A stretch of 64,000 bases of DNA. Source: Niallia sp. NCCP-28 (lineage in GTDB: Bacteria; Bacillota; Bacilli; Bacillales; Cytobacillaceae). The stretch spans positions 372,001 through 436,000 of the forward strand of contig NZ_BQYJ01000002.1 in the NCBI RefSeq assembly GCF_023168165.1, in the 5' to 3' direction. Position numbers and translations under genes: made by a program. Positions 26,529-34,953 of the stretch are shown one piece after another (position 1 is the stretch's first letter; each line of letters opens with the position of its first letter). Under the pieces are notes generated by a model that did no database searches, was not told where the DNA came from, and worked only from the letters and a program-made list of their open reading frames with translations.

Positions 26529-27251
26529 ATGGACGCGGTTGTATATATTGGACATGGCAGTCGATTGGAAGAAGGAATACATTCTTTTCGCAATTTTATT
26601 GAAAATGTAAAAAAAGAGATAAATATTCCTGTGCAAGAGATTGCATATTTAGAAATAAATGCTCCATCTATTGGGGAAACGCTGGAGAACGTTATACAAA
26701 ATGGAGCAAAAAACATTTTAGTTGTTCCAGTTCTTCTATTTGCGGCTGCTCATTATAAAAGAGATATACCAGAAGAATTGTATAAAATCCAAACTAAATA
26801 TCCATTTATTCAATTTACAATTACAGCTCCATTTGATGTGCATAAGAAAATGATTGATTTAGTGGTAAAGAGAATTCAAGCAGAAGCAAAACAGGCAAAA
26901 GATGGTGTAGTGTTGCTTGTGGGCAGAGGAAGCAGCGATCCAGAGCCGATTTTTAAGCTATTAGAAATTAGCCGAGCAGTAGAACAAAAAATAGATTTGC
27001 CTGTTGATACAGCTTTTTTGACAGCGGGAACACCAAGCTTTGCCACAGAACTTGCTAAATTAGAAGAAGAATATGATTGCATTTATGTGATGCCCTATCT
27101 ATTGTTTACTGGTGTATTGTTAAAAAGAGTGGAAAGACGGATTGCTGCATGTGCTAAATCTGTTATTTTATGCGGCCCTTTGCAATATGATGAACGAATG
27201 AAGGAAGTGCTGATAGAGAGAATGCAAGAGCAATTCTTGTTACAAGAATAG
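26529..27251 (+). CDS. sirB: Sirohydrochlorin chelatase, CbiX/SirB type
   Basis: 240 residues forming two CbiX-like halves. The first has YIGHGSRLEEG (catalytic His near 10) and VVPVLLFAAAHYKRDIPEEL near 75 with a second metal-site His; the second has LLVGRGSSDPE near 135 and YVMPYLLFTGVL near 182. It inserts iron into sirohydrochlorin to give siroheme, the cofactor of NirB. It starts three bases after the SUMT stop. The dehydrogenase for the middle step (SirC/YlnF type) is not in this cluster. Confidence 0.88.
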   Translation: MDAVVYIGHGSRLEEGIHSFRNFIENVKKEINIPVQEIAYLEINAPSIGETLENVIQNGAKNILVVPVLLFAAAHYKRDIPEELYKIQTKYPFIQFTITAPFDVHKKMIDLVVKRIQAEAKQAKDGVVLLVGRGSSDPEPIFKLLEISRAVEQKIDLPVDTAFLTAGTPSFATELAKLEEEYDCIYVMPYLLFTGVLLKRVERRIAACAKSVILCGPLQYDERMKEVLIERMQEQFLLQE

Positions 27252-27266
27252 TAGGAGGAAAAAAAT

Positions 27267-28067
27267 ATGAAAGAAGTAATAGCGACTTTTAGCAATACGG
27301 CGGTTGCCAGGATTACCGGCCTTAAGAAAAGCAAACCGAAATATTTAGTTGGTGCTATGCTTGCAGGATTTTTTGTTGGACTGGGCATTATTCTTATTTT
27401 TACCATTGGTGGCATGCTTGCTCCCAGTGGATTTGCCGGAACAAAAATTATTATGGGTGTATCTTTTGGAATTGCATTAAGTTTGGTGATTATGGCCGGC
27501 GCTGATTTATTTACTGGAAATAATATGATTATGACAATTGGCGTGCTAGAAAAGAAAGTAACATGGACAGCAACTGGGCAAGTTTGGTTATACAGCTATA
27601 TTGGCAATTTTATCGGCTCTATCCTTGTTGCTGCAATGTTCAGCTATTCAGGTCTCGCAGTGGATGGAGTGGCAGGTTTTATTATAAATGCAGCAGCTGC
27701 AAAAATGAATGCTCCATTTATGGAATTATTAATCCGCGGAATTTTATGTAATATTCTTGTGTGTCTAGCAGTTTGGTGTTCTGTTAAATTAAAGGATGAA
27801 ACAGCAAAATTAATTATGATTTTTTGGTGCTTATTCGCCTTTATTACTTCTGGATTTGAACATAGTGTAGCAAATATGACTCTTCTGTCTATTTCTCTAA
27901 TCATTCCACATCCGGATACAGTGTCATTTGGAGGAATGTTCGCTAACTTACTGCCTGTTACAATCGGCAATATAATCGGTGGAGCCGTATTTGTTGGAGC
28001 TGCTTATTGGTACAATATCTCTGAAAAAACAAAAGGAACAGTAGCTAAACTAAAAAAGAATGCTTGA
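27267..28067 (+). CDS. nirC: Formate/nitrite transporter family channel, NirC-like
   Basis: 266 residues with six membrane segments of the FNT family. Seen are GAMLAGFFVGLGIILIFTIG near 28, GADLFTGNNMIM near 77 (the conserved TGN element), and a later GFEHSVANM near 195 carrying the pore His. It should let nitrite in, and is the last gene of the nitrite operon. A terminator follows 11 bases after the stop. Confidence 0.9.
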   Translation: MKEVIATFSNTAVARITGLKKSKPKYLVGAMLAGFFVGLGIILIFTIGGMLAPSGFAGTKIIMGVSFGIALSLVIMAGADLFTGNNMIMTIGVLEKKVTWTATGQVWLYSYIGNFIGSILVAAMFSYSGLAVDGVAGFIINAAAAKMNAPFMELLIRGILCNILVCLAVWCSVKLKDETAKLIMIFWCLFAFITSGFEHSVANMTLLSISLIIPHPDTVSFGGMFANLLPVTIGNIIGGAVFVGAAYWYNISEKTKGTVAKLKKNA

Positions 28068-28078
28068 TGATGAAAAAG

Positions 28079-28110
28079 AGCCGTCGCCGCTATATTGGGC
28101 GATGGCTTTT
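28079..28110 (+). terminator. Terminator of the nitrite operon
   Basis: AGCCGTCGCC (28079-28088) pairs with GGCGATGGCT (28098-28107) with one G-T pair, followed by TTTT. Confidence 0.85.
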
Positions 28111-28256
28111 GGCTGTCACGGAAAATTAACCCGAAGCGAAGGATGTTAAAACGGCGAATAAATCAAGGAGGGACAGCCGAAGAAAAGAAAAGCTGCTGAA
28201 TGTGCAGAAAAGATTTGTCTAGTTGAAGGTGCATTTGGATTTGGGAAAAGGGACTG
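28111..28256 (+). pseudogene. Degraded transposase remnant (IS5/IS1182-like)
   Basis: One frame reads EGQPKKRKAAECAEK then ICLVEGAFGFGKRD and a stop at 28254. The block resembles the C-terminal region of IS5/IS1182-type DDE transposases (GRPKK ... RNxIEGKFGxGKRxYGL). There are stops upstream and no start. An inverted pair GGCTGTC (28111-28117) / GACAGCC (28172-28178) flanks part of it. It appears to be a short decayed relic; the family assignment is by motif memory only. Confidence 0.45.
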
Positions 28257-28335
28257 ACATACTTGTCTGTTATAGTGCAATATCTGATCGTATTTGTTAT
28301 TCTTTAAATAGATGAATAGCATAGAAGGTGAAAAA

Positions 28336-29046
28336 ATGTTTAAACAAGAAAATCGTACACCCTTATATTTACAATTAAAAGAATCCTTGCGAAGTTCTAT
28401 TATTACACGCAAATTGAAGGCAGGAGATAAAATACCAACAGAAGTAGAGCTGAGCGACAAATATAATATAAGCAGGGTTACTGTGAGAAAAGCCGTCACA
28501 GAACTTGTAGAAGAAGGATATCTAGTTCGAAAGCAAGGGAAGGGCACATTCGTGCAATCACAAAAAATTGAAAGAAAAGTAGTTCATTTAACCAGCTTTA
28601 CTGCTGCATGTGAGGCATATGGCTTAACTGCGAGCAGCAAAACAATCAAACGAGAAATTACTCTTCCAACTTCCATAGACAAAGAATTGCTTCAATTAGA
28701 AGAGGATGATCAACTCCTTTTTATCCAAAGAATCAGATATGCAAACGAGCAGCCATTAATGCTGGAAAATAACTATTTTTCTTTTAAAAAATATAAGTTT
28801 TTATTAGAAGAAAGTTTAGAAGGCTCTATTTATCAATTGCTGCAAGATAAGCATCAAATTATTTTAAATAATCCAGGTGAGACATCATTGGAACTGGTAA
28901 GAGCATTGGAGGAAGAAGCAATATTATTGGATGTGCCTGTTGGAGAGCCGTTATTTTATATGGAGACAATTGTTTCCTTTGATGATTCTCCAGTTTATTT
29001 AGGTAAACAGTATATGATAGGAGAAAGGTATAAATTCTCCTTTTAG
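28336..29046 (+). CDS. GntR-family regulator with UTRA domain
   Basis: 236 residues. The N-terminal GntR winged helix has TPLYLQLKESLRSSIITRKLKAGDKIPTEVELSDKYNISRVTVRKAV spread over 8-55, followed by GYLVRKQGKGTFV. The C-terminal UTRA ligand domain (about 80-230) has LLFIQRIRYANEQPLMLENNYF. HutC-subfamily members respond to sugars or amino-acid metabolites. ATG at 28336 with AGAAGGTG is preferred over the earlier ATG at 28312. It lies just before an orphan amino-acid binding protein, which it may control. Confidence 0.88.
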   Translation: MFKQENRTPLYLQLKESLRSSIITRKLKAGDKIPTEVELSDKYNISRVTVRKAVTELVEEGYLVRKQGKGTFVQSQKIERKVVHLTSFTAACEAYGLTASSKTIKREITLPTSIDKELLQLEEDDQLLFIQRIRYANEQPLMLENNYFSFKKYKFLLEESLEGSIYQLLQDKHQIILNNPGETSLELVRALEEEAILLDVPVGEPLFYMETIVSFDDSPVYLGKQYMIGERYKFSF

Positions 29047-29053
29047 ATATAGA

Positions 29054-29090
29054 AGACAATCATTCGTAATGGAGTGATATGTCTTTTTTT
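29054..29090 (+). terminator. Terminator after the GntR regulator
   Basis: AGACA-ATCAT pairs with GTGAT-A-TGTCT, followed by TTTTTTT. Confidence 0.75.
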
Positions 29091-29117
29091 ATAAAAAGTC
29101 AGAAGATTAATAATGTA

Positions 29118-29185
29118 TTGACGATACAAAAGAACTATAGTATAAATAAAACAATACGTATTAATACATATTATATAATATGTAT
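29118..29185 (+). promoter_or_regulatory. Promoter and 22-bp palindrome before the amino-acid binding protein
   Basis: TTGACG (29118-29123), 17 bases, TATAAA (29141-29146). Downstream are the palindromes AATACGTATT (29153-29162) and a perfect 22-bp palindrome at 29164-29185 whose left half is ATACATATTAT. Lying after the start site, it is a likely repressor operator; the GntR regulator next door is one candidate. Confidence 0.6.
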
Positions 29186-29243
29186 CTGTTTAAGAAATAA
29201 TAGATGCAATTATTGTTTTATCGAAGAATTGGGGGAGATTGAG

Positions 29244-30035
29244 ATGAAGAAAAGAGTAGCAGGGCTGTTGATTAGTTTAATTTGTCTTTTTGTATTATCC
29301 GCTTGCAGTTCGTCCAGCAATTCATCTGAAAATAAGGATAAACAATTAGTCATGGGAACCTCAGCAGATTATCCGCCTTTTGAATATGTGGATACTGCAA
29401 ATGGTGAAGCAATCATCGGATTTGATGCAGACCTTGCCAAAGCCCTAGGGAAAAAAACAGGATATGAGATTACAATAAAAGATATGGACTTTAATGGTCT
29501 TATCACTTCCTTGCAGTCAGGTAAAGTAGATTTTGTAATGGCAGGCATGGAGGCAACCCCAGATAGAAAAAAGAATGCTGATTTTACAGAACCATATTTT
29601 AGAAGCGATATATCCATGATAGTCGATAAAAAAAGCAGTATACAAACATTTGAGGATATAAAAGGTAAAATAGTTGGCGTGCAAGTTGGCTCTATTCAGG
29701 CCGAAAAAGCGAAGGAACTACAAAAAACAGTTGATTTTCAATTAGAAACTAGAGATCGTGTCCCAGATTTAGTGCAAGAAATTAATAGTGGGCGTTTTGA
29801 TGGGGTATTGATGGAGGACGTTGTTTCAAAAGGCTATATAGAAAAAAACGATAATTTAACTACCATTTCTGTGCCGAGCAATGAAACAGGCGGTGCTGCC
29901 ATTGCTTTTCAAAAAGATAGTGAACTGACAAGTAAATTTAATGAAGCGTTAAAAGAAATGAAAGAAAATGGCGAAATGGACAAGTTGGTTGCTAAATGGT
30001 TTAATGGCGAAAAATCTCTGAAAATAGCTGAATAA
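29244..30035 (+). CDS. Amino-acid ABC-type substrate-binding lipoprotein (orphan)
   Basis: 263 residues. The signal peptide MKKRVAGLLISLICLFVLSAC ends in a lipobox with Cys about residue 21. The mature part is a family-3 polar amino-acid binder: GTSADYPPFEY near 40, IIGFDADLAKALGKKTGYE near 58, GLITSLQSGKVDFVMAGMEATPDRK near 85, and DFTEPYF. No permease or ATPase gene is adjacent, so it either serves a remote transporter or senses an amino acid. The start at 29244 follows GGGGGAG; the longer upstream frame covers the promoter palindrome and is rejected. Confidence 0.88.
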   Translation: MKKRVAGLLISLICLFVLSACSSSSNSSENKDKQLVMGTSADYPPFEYVDTANGEAIIGFDADLAKALGKKTGYEITIKDMDFNGLITSLQSGKVDFVMAGMEATPDRKKNADFTEPYFRSDISMIVDKKSSIQTFEDIKGKIVGVQVGSIQAEKAKELQKTVDFQLETRDRVPDLVQEINSGRFDGVLMEDVVSKGYIEKNDNLTTISVPSNETGGAAIAFQKDSELTSKFNEALKEMKENGEMDKLVAKWFNGEKSLKIAE

Positions 30036-30039
30036 AGAT

Positions 30040-30077
30040 AAAAAGAGGCATTCATAGTCAAATAGATGCCTCTTTTT
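30040..30077 (+). terminator. Terminator after the orphan binding protein
   Basis: AAAAAGAGGCAT pairs with ATGCCTCTTTTT around a 14-base loop. Confidence 0.9.
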
Positions 30078-30091
30078 ATGATTCGTAAAAA

Positions 30092-30199
30092 TTCATCACG
30101 CATTAACGGGCGATTGTCCCCCACCGATAGCAAAAGAAAACGAAAAATCTAAATGGGTAGAAACTTGCCCATAAAAGCCTGATTGAAGTTTCACTTTAT
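30092..30199 (+). repeat. Dispersed intergenic repeat, copy B
   Basis: It contains ATCACGCATTAACGGGC, TCCCCCACC, GAAAAATCTAAATGGGTAG, AAACTTGCCCATAAAAGC and TGATTGAAGTTTCACTTTAT. GCATTAACGGGC pairs with GCCCATAAAAGC and ATGGGTA with TGCCCAT as alternatives. It lies between convergent genes. Confidence 0.75.
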
Positions 30200-30472
30200 T
30201 ATATTTCCTATATATATTCACATGGATATTAAAAAAATAACAATTGTCTGTTACATTTTCTTACAATATCATGGACTTCCTACCTATACTGGTTCATAAT
30301 TTATAATATTCATAAAATTTGACATTCCATTATTTGTGGAAAACCAACAGCCAGAACTTTTGCCTTTTGATTTACAGGCAGAATTGCATTTGATCTGCGA
30401 TAGACTTTGCATTGCCTACCGCAAAATGCTGAAAGAGTCAGGAATCACGTTTGGAACAGCATAATAAAAAGA
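30200..30472 (+). other. Intergenic stretch with an orphan 42-codon frame
   Basis: From GTG 30336 to TAA 30464 the frame reads VENQQPELLPFDLQAELHL then ICDRLCIAYRKMLKESGITFGTA, an amphipathic helix-like peptide. No SD precedes the GTG; the frame is open a further 33 bases upstream. It is either a small gene or the 3' relic of a larger one; I do not recognise it. Nothing else is seen here. Confidence 0.3.
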
Positions 30473-30508
30473 AGCGCAGGATGGCTTTTATTGCTTTCCT
30501 GCGTTTTT
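30473..30508. terminator. Bidirectional terminator
   Basis: CGCAGGA pairs with TCCTGCG; TTTTT follows on the plus strand and a T-rich tract (CTTCTTTTTATT) on the minus strand, so it can end the leftward hydrolase gene. Confidence 0.7.
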
Positions 30509-30516
30509 GCGTGTGT

Positions 30517-31161
30517 CTATAGATGAGCTATTAACTTTTGCAGGCTTTTAATAATGAGACTCATTGATTGGAGCGAGGCCAGAGAGTCGTTGCTGACATC
30601 ATCTAAAGAGTGGTTGCCATTTTTTATAATTACATAATGAAGATTTGTTTTTTCTAACTGCTTTAGTGATTTTTCCTCAAAGTGAAGATCTTTATTTCCA
30701 ATGACAAGCAATCCTTTATGTTTGCTTGCAGCGATAGACTTGGCAATGTTATCTAATTTTAATAAAGGGGTAAGGAGAATCATCACAGCTTTTGCAAATT
30801 TATCATTTTGCATAAACCCATTAACAATGGGAATGGTGCCGAGAGATTTACCAAGAAATAGTATATTTTGATAGTTATGCTGCTGCAGAACTTCTGAAGC
30901 AATAGGTGTGATATCATTGAGCATTTCCTCTGTAACCTTTTTAGAAGCTTGCTGCAAAAAATCTTTTTGATAAGAGTAATGCACTTGTACTACATCTATG
31001 TTAGATTCAATCATCAGCATTGTTAAATAATAAAAAAGTGGCTTATCATAGTGATAACCTAATCCCGAAAGCATAAAGCATACTTTATTTCCTCCAGTTT
31101 GTATATGAGTATATTCAATCTCTTTCTGTTTTGTTTGGATAGTTTTTAATAACTTTTTCAT
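30517..31161 (-). CDS. Small alpha/beta hydrolase
   Basis: 214 residues. A catalytic triad can be proposed: nucleophile Ser in LGKSLGTIP (GxSxG, near 103), Asp in IGNKDLHF near 155, and His in NGNHSLD near 183. The oxyanion region is FMLSGLGYHYDKP near 32. There is no signal peptide. The substrate is unknown; it is monocistronic with AAGGGGG before the ATG. Confidence 0.82.
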   Translation of the reverse strand: MKKLLKTIQTKQKEIEYTHIQTGGNKVCFMLSGLGYHYDKPLFYYLTMLMIESNIDVVQVHYSYQKDFLQQASKKVTEEMLNDITPIASEVLQQHNYQNILFLGKSLGTIPIVNGFMQNDKFAKAVMILLTPLLKLDNIAKSIAASKHKGLLVIGNKDLHFEEKSLKQLEKTNLHYVIIKNGNHSLDDVSNDSLASLQSMSLIIKSLQKLIAHL

Positions 31162-31223
31162 GTGTCCAACCCCCTTGTCTTCTACTATTATTTTACCTTA
31201 TTACTTTCCTTGCAATAAGCAGG

Positions 31224-31268
31224 AACACTTAAAAACAGCCGTGAAATCATTGGCTGTTTTTAAGTGTT
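31224..31268. terminator. Long hairpin ending the AraC gene
   Basis: AACACTTAAAAACAGCC and GGCTGTTTTTAAGTGTT form a perfect 17-bp stem around an 11-base loop. The T run is inside the stem. It lies six bases past the leftward AraC stop. Confidence 0.7.
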
Positions 31269-31274
31269 ATCTAG

Positions 31275-32084
31275 TTATGTCTCTAGATAAAACTTATCTC
31301 TAAATTGTTTTGGTGTTAATGCCATATGTTTTCTGAAATTTTTATAAAAATGGGATTGGTCGAAAAAGCCATAATCCATAGCGTCTTCTATAGGAGAGGA
31401 GTTATTTGAAATTTTGTTTACAAAATATTGCAATCTAACAATCTGACTAAAGTTTTTAGGAGAAAAGCCAACCAATTCTTCAAATTTTTTACGGACATAA
31501 CGATCAGAATAGCCAGTTTCAGCTGAGAGGTCTTTTACATTTATAGCTCCATTTGAAGAGTAAATTTTATGTATACAATGGGAGACTAAATTATGTGTGT
31601 AGTCAGATTCTTGTTTGATCGTATGCAAAAAGTATTGAAACCATTTGACCCTTTCCTGAAAGCTGGACAAAATTGCGATTTTTTCTAATAAAAAAGAAGG
31701 CAGGTTTACAACATCAAATAGCGGAACTTGTTGATGCTGGATTAGTTCTTTTATAGGAATAGTAAATGGCAGAGAATTTTGTTCAGGGTAGAACCTAACA
31801 GCAAAATATTCACAGTCTGGTTGGAAATGGTAGGTGCAGCGTTGATTAGGACTGCTTGCTACTAGTGCAAAAGGATGAACAGAATGAGTACAGAATAATA
31901 AATCAAAACATCCATCAGGAATCACCTGCAAGAATCCCTGGGCATGCTTGTCTATTTTGAATTGGTAAAAAAGTGAAACTTCAGAATTTTTGAGATTGGG
32001 AGGACGATATTCTATATAGTTTTGACTGCTAAATTTTAATTCGGGTTGAGAAGGTGTAAAAATAATATCGCTTTTTGCTTTCAT
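31275..32084 (-). CDS. AraC-family regulator with DUF6597-type N-domain
   Basis: 269 residues. The N-terminal half (YIEYRPPNL..., QVIPDGCFDLLF..., EYFAVRFYPEQNSLPF) is the cupin-like ligand region seen in DUF6597 regulators. The C-terminal AraC domain has INVKDLSAETGYSDRYVRKKFEELVGFSPKNF and IEDAMDYGFFDQSHFYKNFRK. The frame is open to 32111, but AAAAGGAGT fits the ATG at 32084. It is divergent from the copper amine oxidase operon and may be its activator; AraC regulators of amine catabolism are well known. Confidence 0.82.
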   Translation of the reverse strand: MKAKSDIIFTPSQPELKFSSQNYIEYRPPNLKNSEVSLFYQFKIDKHAQGFLQVIPDGCFDLLFCTHSVHPFALVASSPNQRCTYHFQPDCEYFAVRFYPEQNSLPFTIPIKELIQHQQVPLFDVVNLPSFLLEKIAILSSFQERVKWFQYFLHTIKQESDYTHNLVSHCIHKIYSSNGAINVKDLSAETGYSDRYVRKKFEELVGFSPKNFSQIVRLQYFVNKISNNSSPIEDAMDYGFFDQSHFYKNFRKHMALTPKQFRDKFYLET

Positions 32085-32195
32085 TTTCATACTCCTTTTA
32101 TAGGTTAACATTCCTGACTGTCCCTTTTAAATTAGAAAAAATATAGCATATATAGGCACGTTGTGTAAGTGGATTTTCTAGATTCTTACTTCTCA

Positions 32196-32212
32196 TGTAA
32201 AAAAATATCACA
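32196..32212 (+). promoter_or_regulatory. Perfect TnrA/GlnR box upstream of amine oxidase
   Basis: TGTAAAAAAATATCACA matches the B. subtilis consensus TGTNANAWWWTMTNACA at every defined position. It is about 80 bases before the amine oxidase start, with -10 candidates such as TACAAT (32226), TATTAA (32231) and TATATT (32253) downstream. The position fits activation under nitrogen limitation. Confidence 0.7.
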
Positions 32213-32290
32213 TAGTTCCGTTTTTTACAATATTAATAGTGTTAATTTTTAGTATATTATGAATAATCAATCAAAAGGAGGAAGCAAATA

Positions 32291-34243
32291 TTGCAAACAC
32301 AACAAATAAATACAACTTTACATCCGTTAGAACCATTGACTGTGGGAGAGATAAAAGAGGCAGTAGCCATTATAAAAGAAGAAAAGAATTTACATGAAAA
32401 AGTTCGATTTGTTACAGTTGTTCTCCATGAACCAGATAAAAAAGTGGTTTTAAATTATAAAAAAGGAGATGAAATAAATAGGGAAGCATTTATTATTCTT
32501 CTTGATAATGAAACTGGACAAACCTATGAAGCATTAGTTTCTATTACAAATCAAGCAGTAGCTAGTTGGGAGAATATAGAAGGCGTACAGCCAGGGGTTA
32601 TGTTGGATGAGTTCGAAGAGTGCGAACAAGTGGTAAAAAACTGCCCTGAATTTCAAGAAGCATTGCTGAAAAGAGGCATTACAGATTTTGATTTAGTAAT
32701 GGTTGATCCGTGGTCTGCAGGAAACTTTGGCATAGCAGAAGATGAGGGTGTTCGTCTTGCACGAGCGATTTGCTGGGTACGCAAATTTCCGAATGATAAT
32801 GGCTACGCCTACCCATTAACAGGAATTGTTGTTTATGTTGATTTAAATAAAATGATGGTGCACCGTTTTGAAGATTGTGGTATTCGGGAAATGCCGCCGA
32901 CTGATGCGAATTATTCTCCAGAAACATCTGATTCAATTACGCTGCGGACAGACTTAAAGCCATTAGAAATCATTCAGCCAGAAGGACCAAGCTTTGAAGT
33001 TGAAGGCCATTATATTAAATGGCAAAAATGGCATATTCGTTTTGGATTTACGCCAAGAGAAGGACTAGTGCTGTATACAGTCGGCTATGAAGACAAAGGA
33101 AAAATTCGCTCAATCCTTTATCGTGCAGCGTTATCAGAAATGGTTGTTCCATATGCGGATGGAAGTTTTGCACATAATACACAAAATGCTTTTGATGCAG
33201 GGGAATATGGTATGGGACAGCTTGCAAATTCATTGGCATTAGGCTGTGACTGTTTAGGAGAAATCCGCTATTTTGATGCAGTAATGACAGACAGTAAAGG
33301 AAATGTAAGAACCATTCCAAATGCAGTGTGTCTCCATGAAGAAGATTACGGCATTGCCTGGAAGCATACAGACTGGAGAACAGAACAAGTGGAAGTAAGA
33401 CGTTCTCGCAGACTCGTCCTTTCCTTTTTCTGTACAGTCGGAAACTATGATTATGGATTTTACTGGAGCTTCTACCAAGATGGAACAATTGAAAATGAAG
33501 TGAAATTAACTGGCATGCTAAATACTGGAACATATGATGAGAGTGGAAAATCAAAATATGGAACAGAAATTGCGCCGAAATTAAATGCTTCTTTTCATCA
33601 ACATTTCTTTAACTTCCGTTTAGACACGATGTTAGATGGTATGGAAAATTCTGTAGTGGAAAGCTATACAGTTGCAGAAGAAGAGGGGACGGAAAACCCG
33701 CATAGCAATGCTTTTTATGTAAAATCAAAAATATTTAAAAAAGAACAGGAAGCACAAAGAAACCTAGATATAGCGACACAGCGCACTTGGAAGATCATTA
33801 ACCCTAATTCTTTAAATGCTGTAGGCACACCTGTGGGCTATAAAATTATGCCAGGGGAAAACTGTCTGCCATTTGCTAGAGAAAACTCTAGTGTAATGAA
33901 AAGAGCGGGATTCTTGAAACATCAATTGCATGTAACAAAATATGATGCGAAAGAAAAGTATGCTACAGGAGATTATCCGAACCAGCATAAGGGCGGAGAA
34001 GGACTTCCGAAATATATTGCCGGAAACCGCAATATTGATAATGAAGATATCGTTGTTTGGTATACAATGGGGCACCATCATATTACAAGACCAGAAGATT
34101 GGCCAGTAATGCCAACGGCTTACATTAATTTTCAATTGAAACCTGTTGGATTTTTTGACCGCAACCCTGCTTTAGATCTTCCTCGTCCAACATCGAAATC
34201 AGCTGCTTGTCACAGCAAACCAGATGCATCTTGCAGTAAATAA
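32291..34243 (+). CDS. Copper-containing primary-amine oxidase (TPQ enzyme)
   Basis: 650 residues, the usual size for bacterial copper amine oxidases. The Tyr that becomes topaquinone is Y386 in TVGNYDYGF, the catalytic base D302 in FDAGEYG (84 residues earlier, as in the Arthrobacter enzyme), and copper ligands H436/H438 (FHQHFF) and H597 (HHHITRPEDWP). It oxidises primary amines to aldehyde, ammonia and peroxide. There is no signal peptide, and the start is TTG with GGAGGAAG. A Cys/Lys-rich tail (ASCSK) ends it. It is followed by a membrane protein and an APC permease. Confidence 0.95.
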   Translation: MQTQQINTTLHPLEPLTVGEIKEAVAIIKEEKNLHEKVRFVTVVLHEPDKKVVLNYKKGDEINREAFIILLDNETGQTYEALVSITNQAVASWENIEGVQPGVMLDEFEECEQVVKNCPEFQEALLKRGITDFDLVMVDPWSAGNFGIAEDEGVRLARAICWVRKFPNDNGYAYPLTGIVVYVDLNKMMVHRFEDCGIREMPPTDANYSPETSDSITLRTDLKPLEIIQPEGPSFEVEGHYIKWQKWHIRFGFTPREGLVLYTVGYEDKGKIRSILYRAALSEMVVPYADGSFAHNTQNAFDAGEYGMGQLANSLALGCDCLGEIRYFDAVMTDSKGNVRTIPNAVCLHEEDYGIAWKHTDWRTEQVEVRRSRRLVLSFFCTVGNYDYGFYWSFYQDGTIENEVKLTGMLNTGTYDESGKSKYGTEIAPKLNASFHQHFFNFRLDTMLDGMENSVVESYTVAEEEGTENPHSNAFYVKSKIFKKEQEAQRNLDIATQRTWKIINPNSLNAVGTPVGYKIMPGENCLPFARENSSVMKRAGFLKHQLHVTKYDAKEKYATGDYPNQHKGGEGLPKYIAGNRNIDNEDIVVWYTMGHHHITRPEDWPVMPTAYINFQLKPVGFFDRNPALDLPRPTSKSAACHSKPDASCSK

Positions 34244-34253
34244 TTTAACTGTC

Positions 34254-34287
34254 AAAAAGGAGATGGACTCGGTTTCCTCTCCTTTAA
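34254..34287 (+). other. Intercistronic hairpin after amine oxidase
   Basis: AAAGGAGA (34256-34263) pairs with TCTCCTTT (34278-34285). A rich, not T, follows, so it is an mRNA-end or attenuating hairpin rather than a full terminator. Confidence 0.5.
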
Positions 34288-34312
34288 AAAACAAAAAATA
34301 GGAGGTGCTATA

Positions 34313-34891
34313 ATGCTTATCTTTAGTTTATTGATGGTTATAAGCTATAGTATTTATTTTTTTCTTACTTCTCGCAAAAACTTTGATAAAACTAATAGTT
34401 CAGTTGCTAGATGCATTCCAATGCTATTGGGGATGACAGGCAGTGTAACAATTGGACTGGCAATTGGGTTATGGATGCCTGATCGTTTGGCGTTTGCGAC
34501 GGTTTTTTCTATTGTAATAAGTGCAATAGCTGCTATTCTGATCGGTCATCCATTTGGAATAAATGGAATAGTAGAGGCAGCAGCTTCAAGTTTTATGGGA
34601 GCCATGATGGGGGCAATGCTAGGTGTTATGCTTGCTTCTTCTGAAATTGTTTTTATGATGTTTACAATGAATTTTCTCTACCTTATTAGTTTTTATCTTA
34701 TATTACTAATGAAAACAAATGAATCATTATCGAAAAAGCAAATTGTTTTTAAAAGTAAAAAAGCGCCTTTTTATTTAGCTTTCAGCTTTAATTTATTTTT
34801 GATTGGTGCAATTGGTTTAGTAGAATCCATTGACTTTGATGCGCCGCAGCCAGAAAAAGAAATGATGACTCCTAACCATCAATCTCACTAA
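34313..34891 (+). CDS. Met-rich membrane protein of unknown function
   Basis: 192 residues with about five membrane segments. Not recognised. Features: a central small-residue, Met-rich helix SSFMGAMMGAMLGVMLASS near 97-115, a preceding GHPFGINGIVEAAA, and a C-terminal Met/His tail ending KEMMTPNHQSH. GGAGGTG precedes the ATG. It is placed between a copper enzyme gene and a permease, and Met/His-rich segments can bind copper, so copper handling for the amine oxidase is one idea. Nothing stronger supports it. Confidence 0.75.
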   Translation: MLIFSLLMVISYSIYFFLTSRKNFDKTNSSVARCIPMLLGMTGSVTIGLAIGLWMPDRLAFATVFSIVISAIAAILIGHPFGINGIVEAAASSFMGAMMGAMLGVMLASSEIVFMMFTMNFLYLISFYLILLMKTNESLSKKQIVFKSKKAPFYLAFSFNLFLIGAIGLVESIDFDAPQPEKEMMTPNHQSH

Positions 34892-34953
34892 TTTGCTCCA
34901 TTAGAATCCACTTAATAAATAATAGAAGAAAAATACTATTGAGGAGGAATTTT

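Noticed and set aside
28146-28547. 133-codon minus-strand frame across the GntR gene start
   Set aside because: It is antisense to a clear GntR HTH domain and to the transposase relic, with no SD.
29079-29243. Longer N-terminus for the amino-acid binding protein
   Set aside because: It would translate through the promoter and the 22-bp palindrome and bury the signal peptide; the ATG at 29244 has a strong SD.
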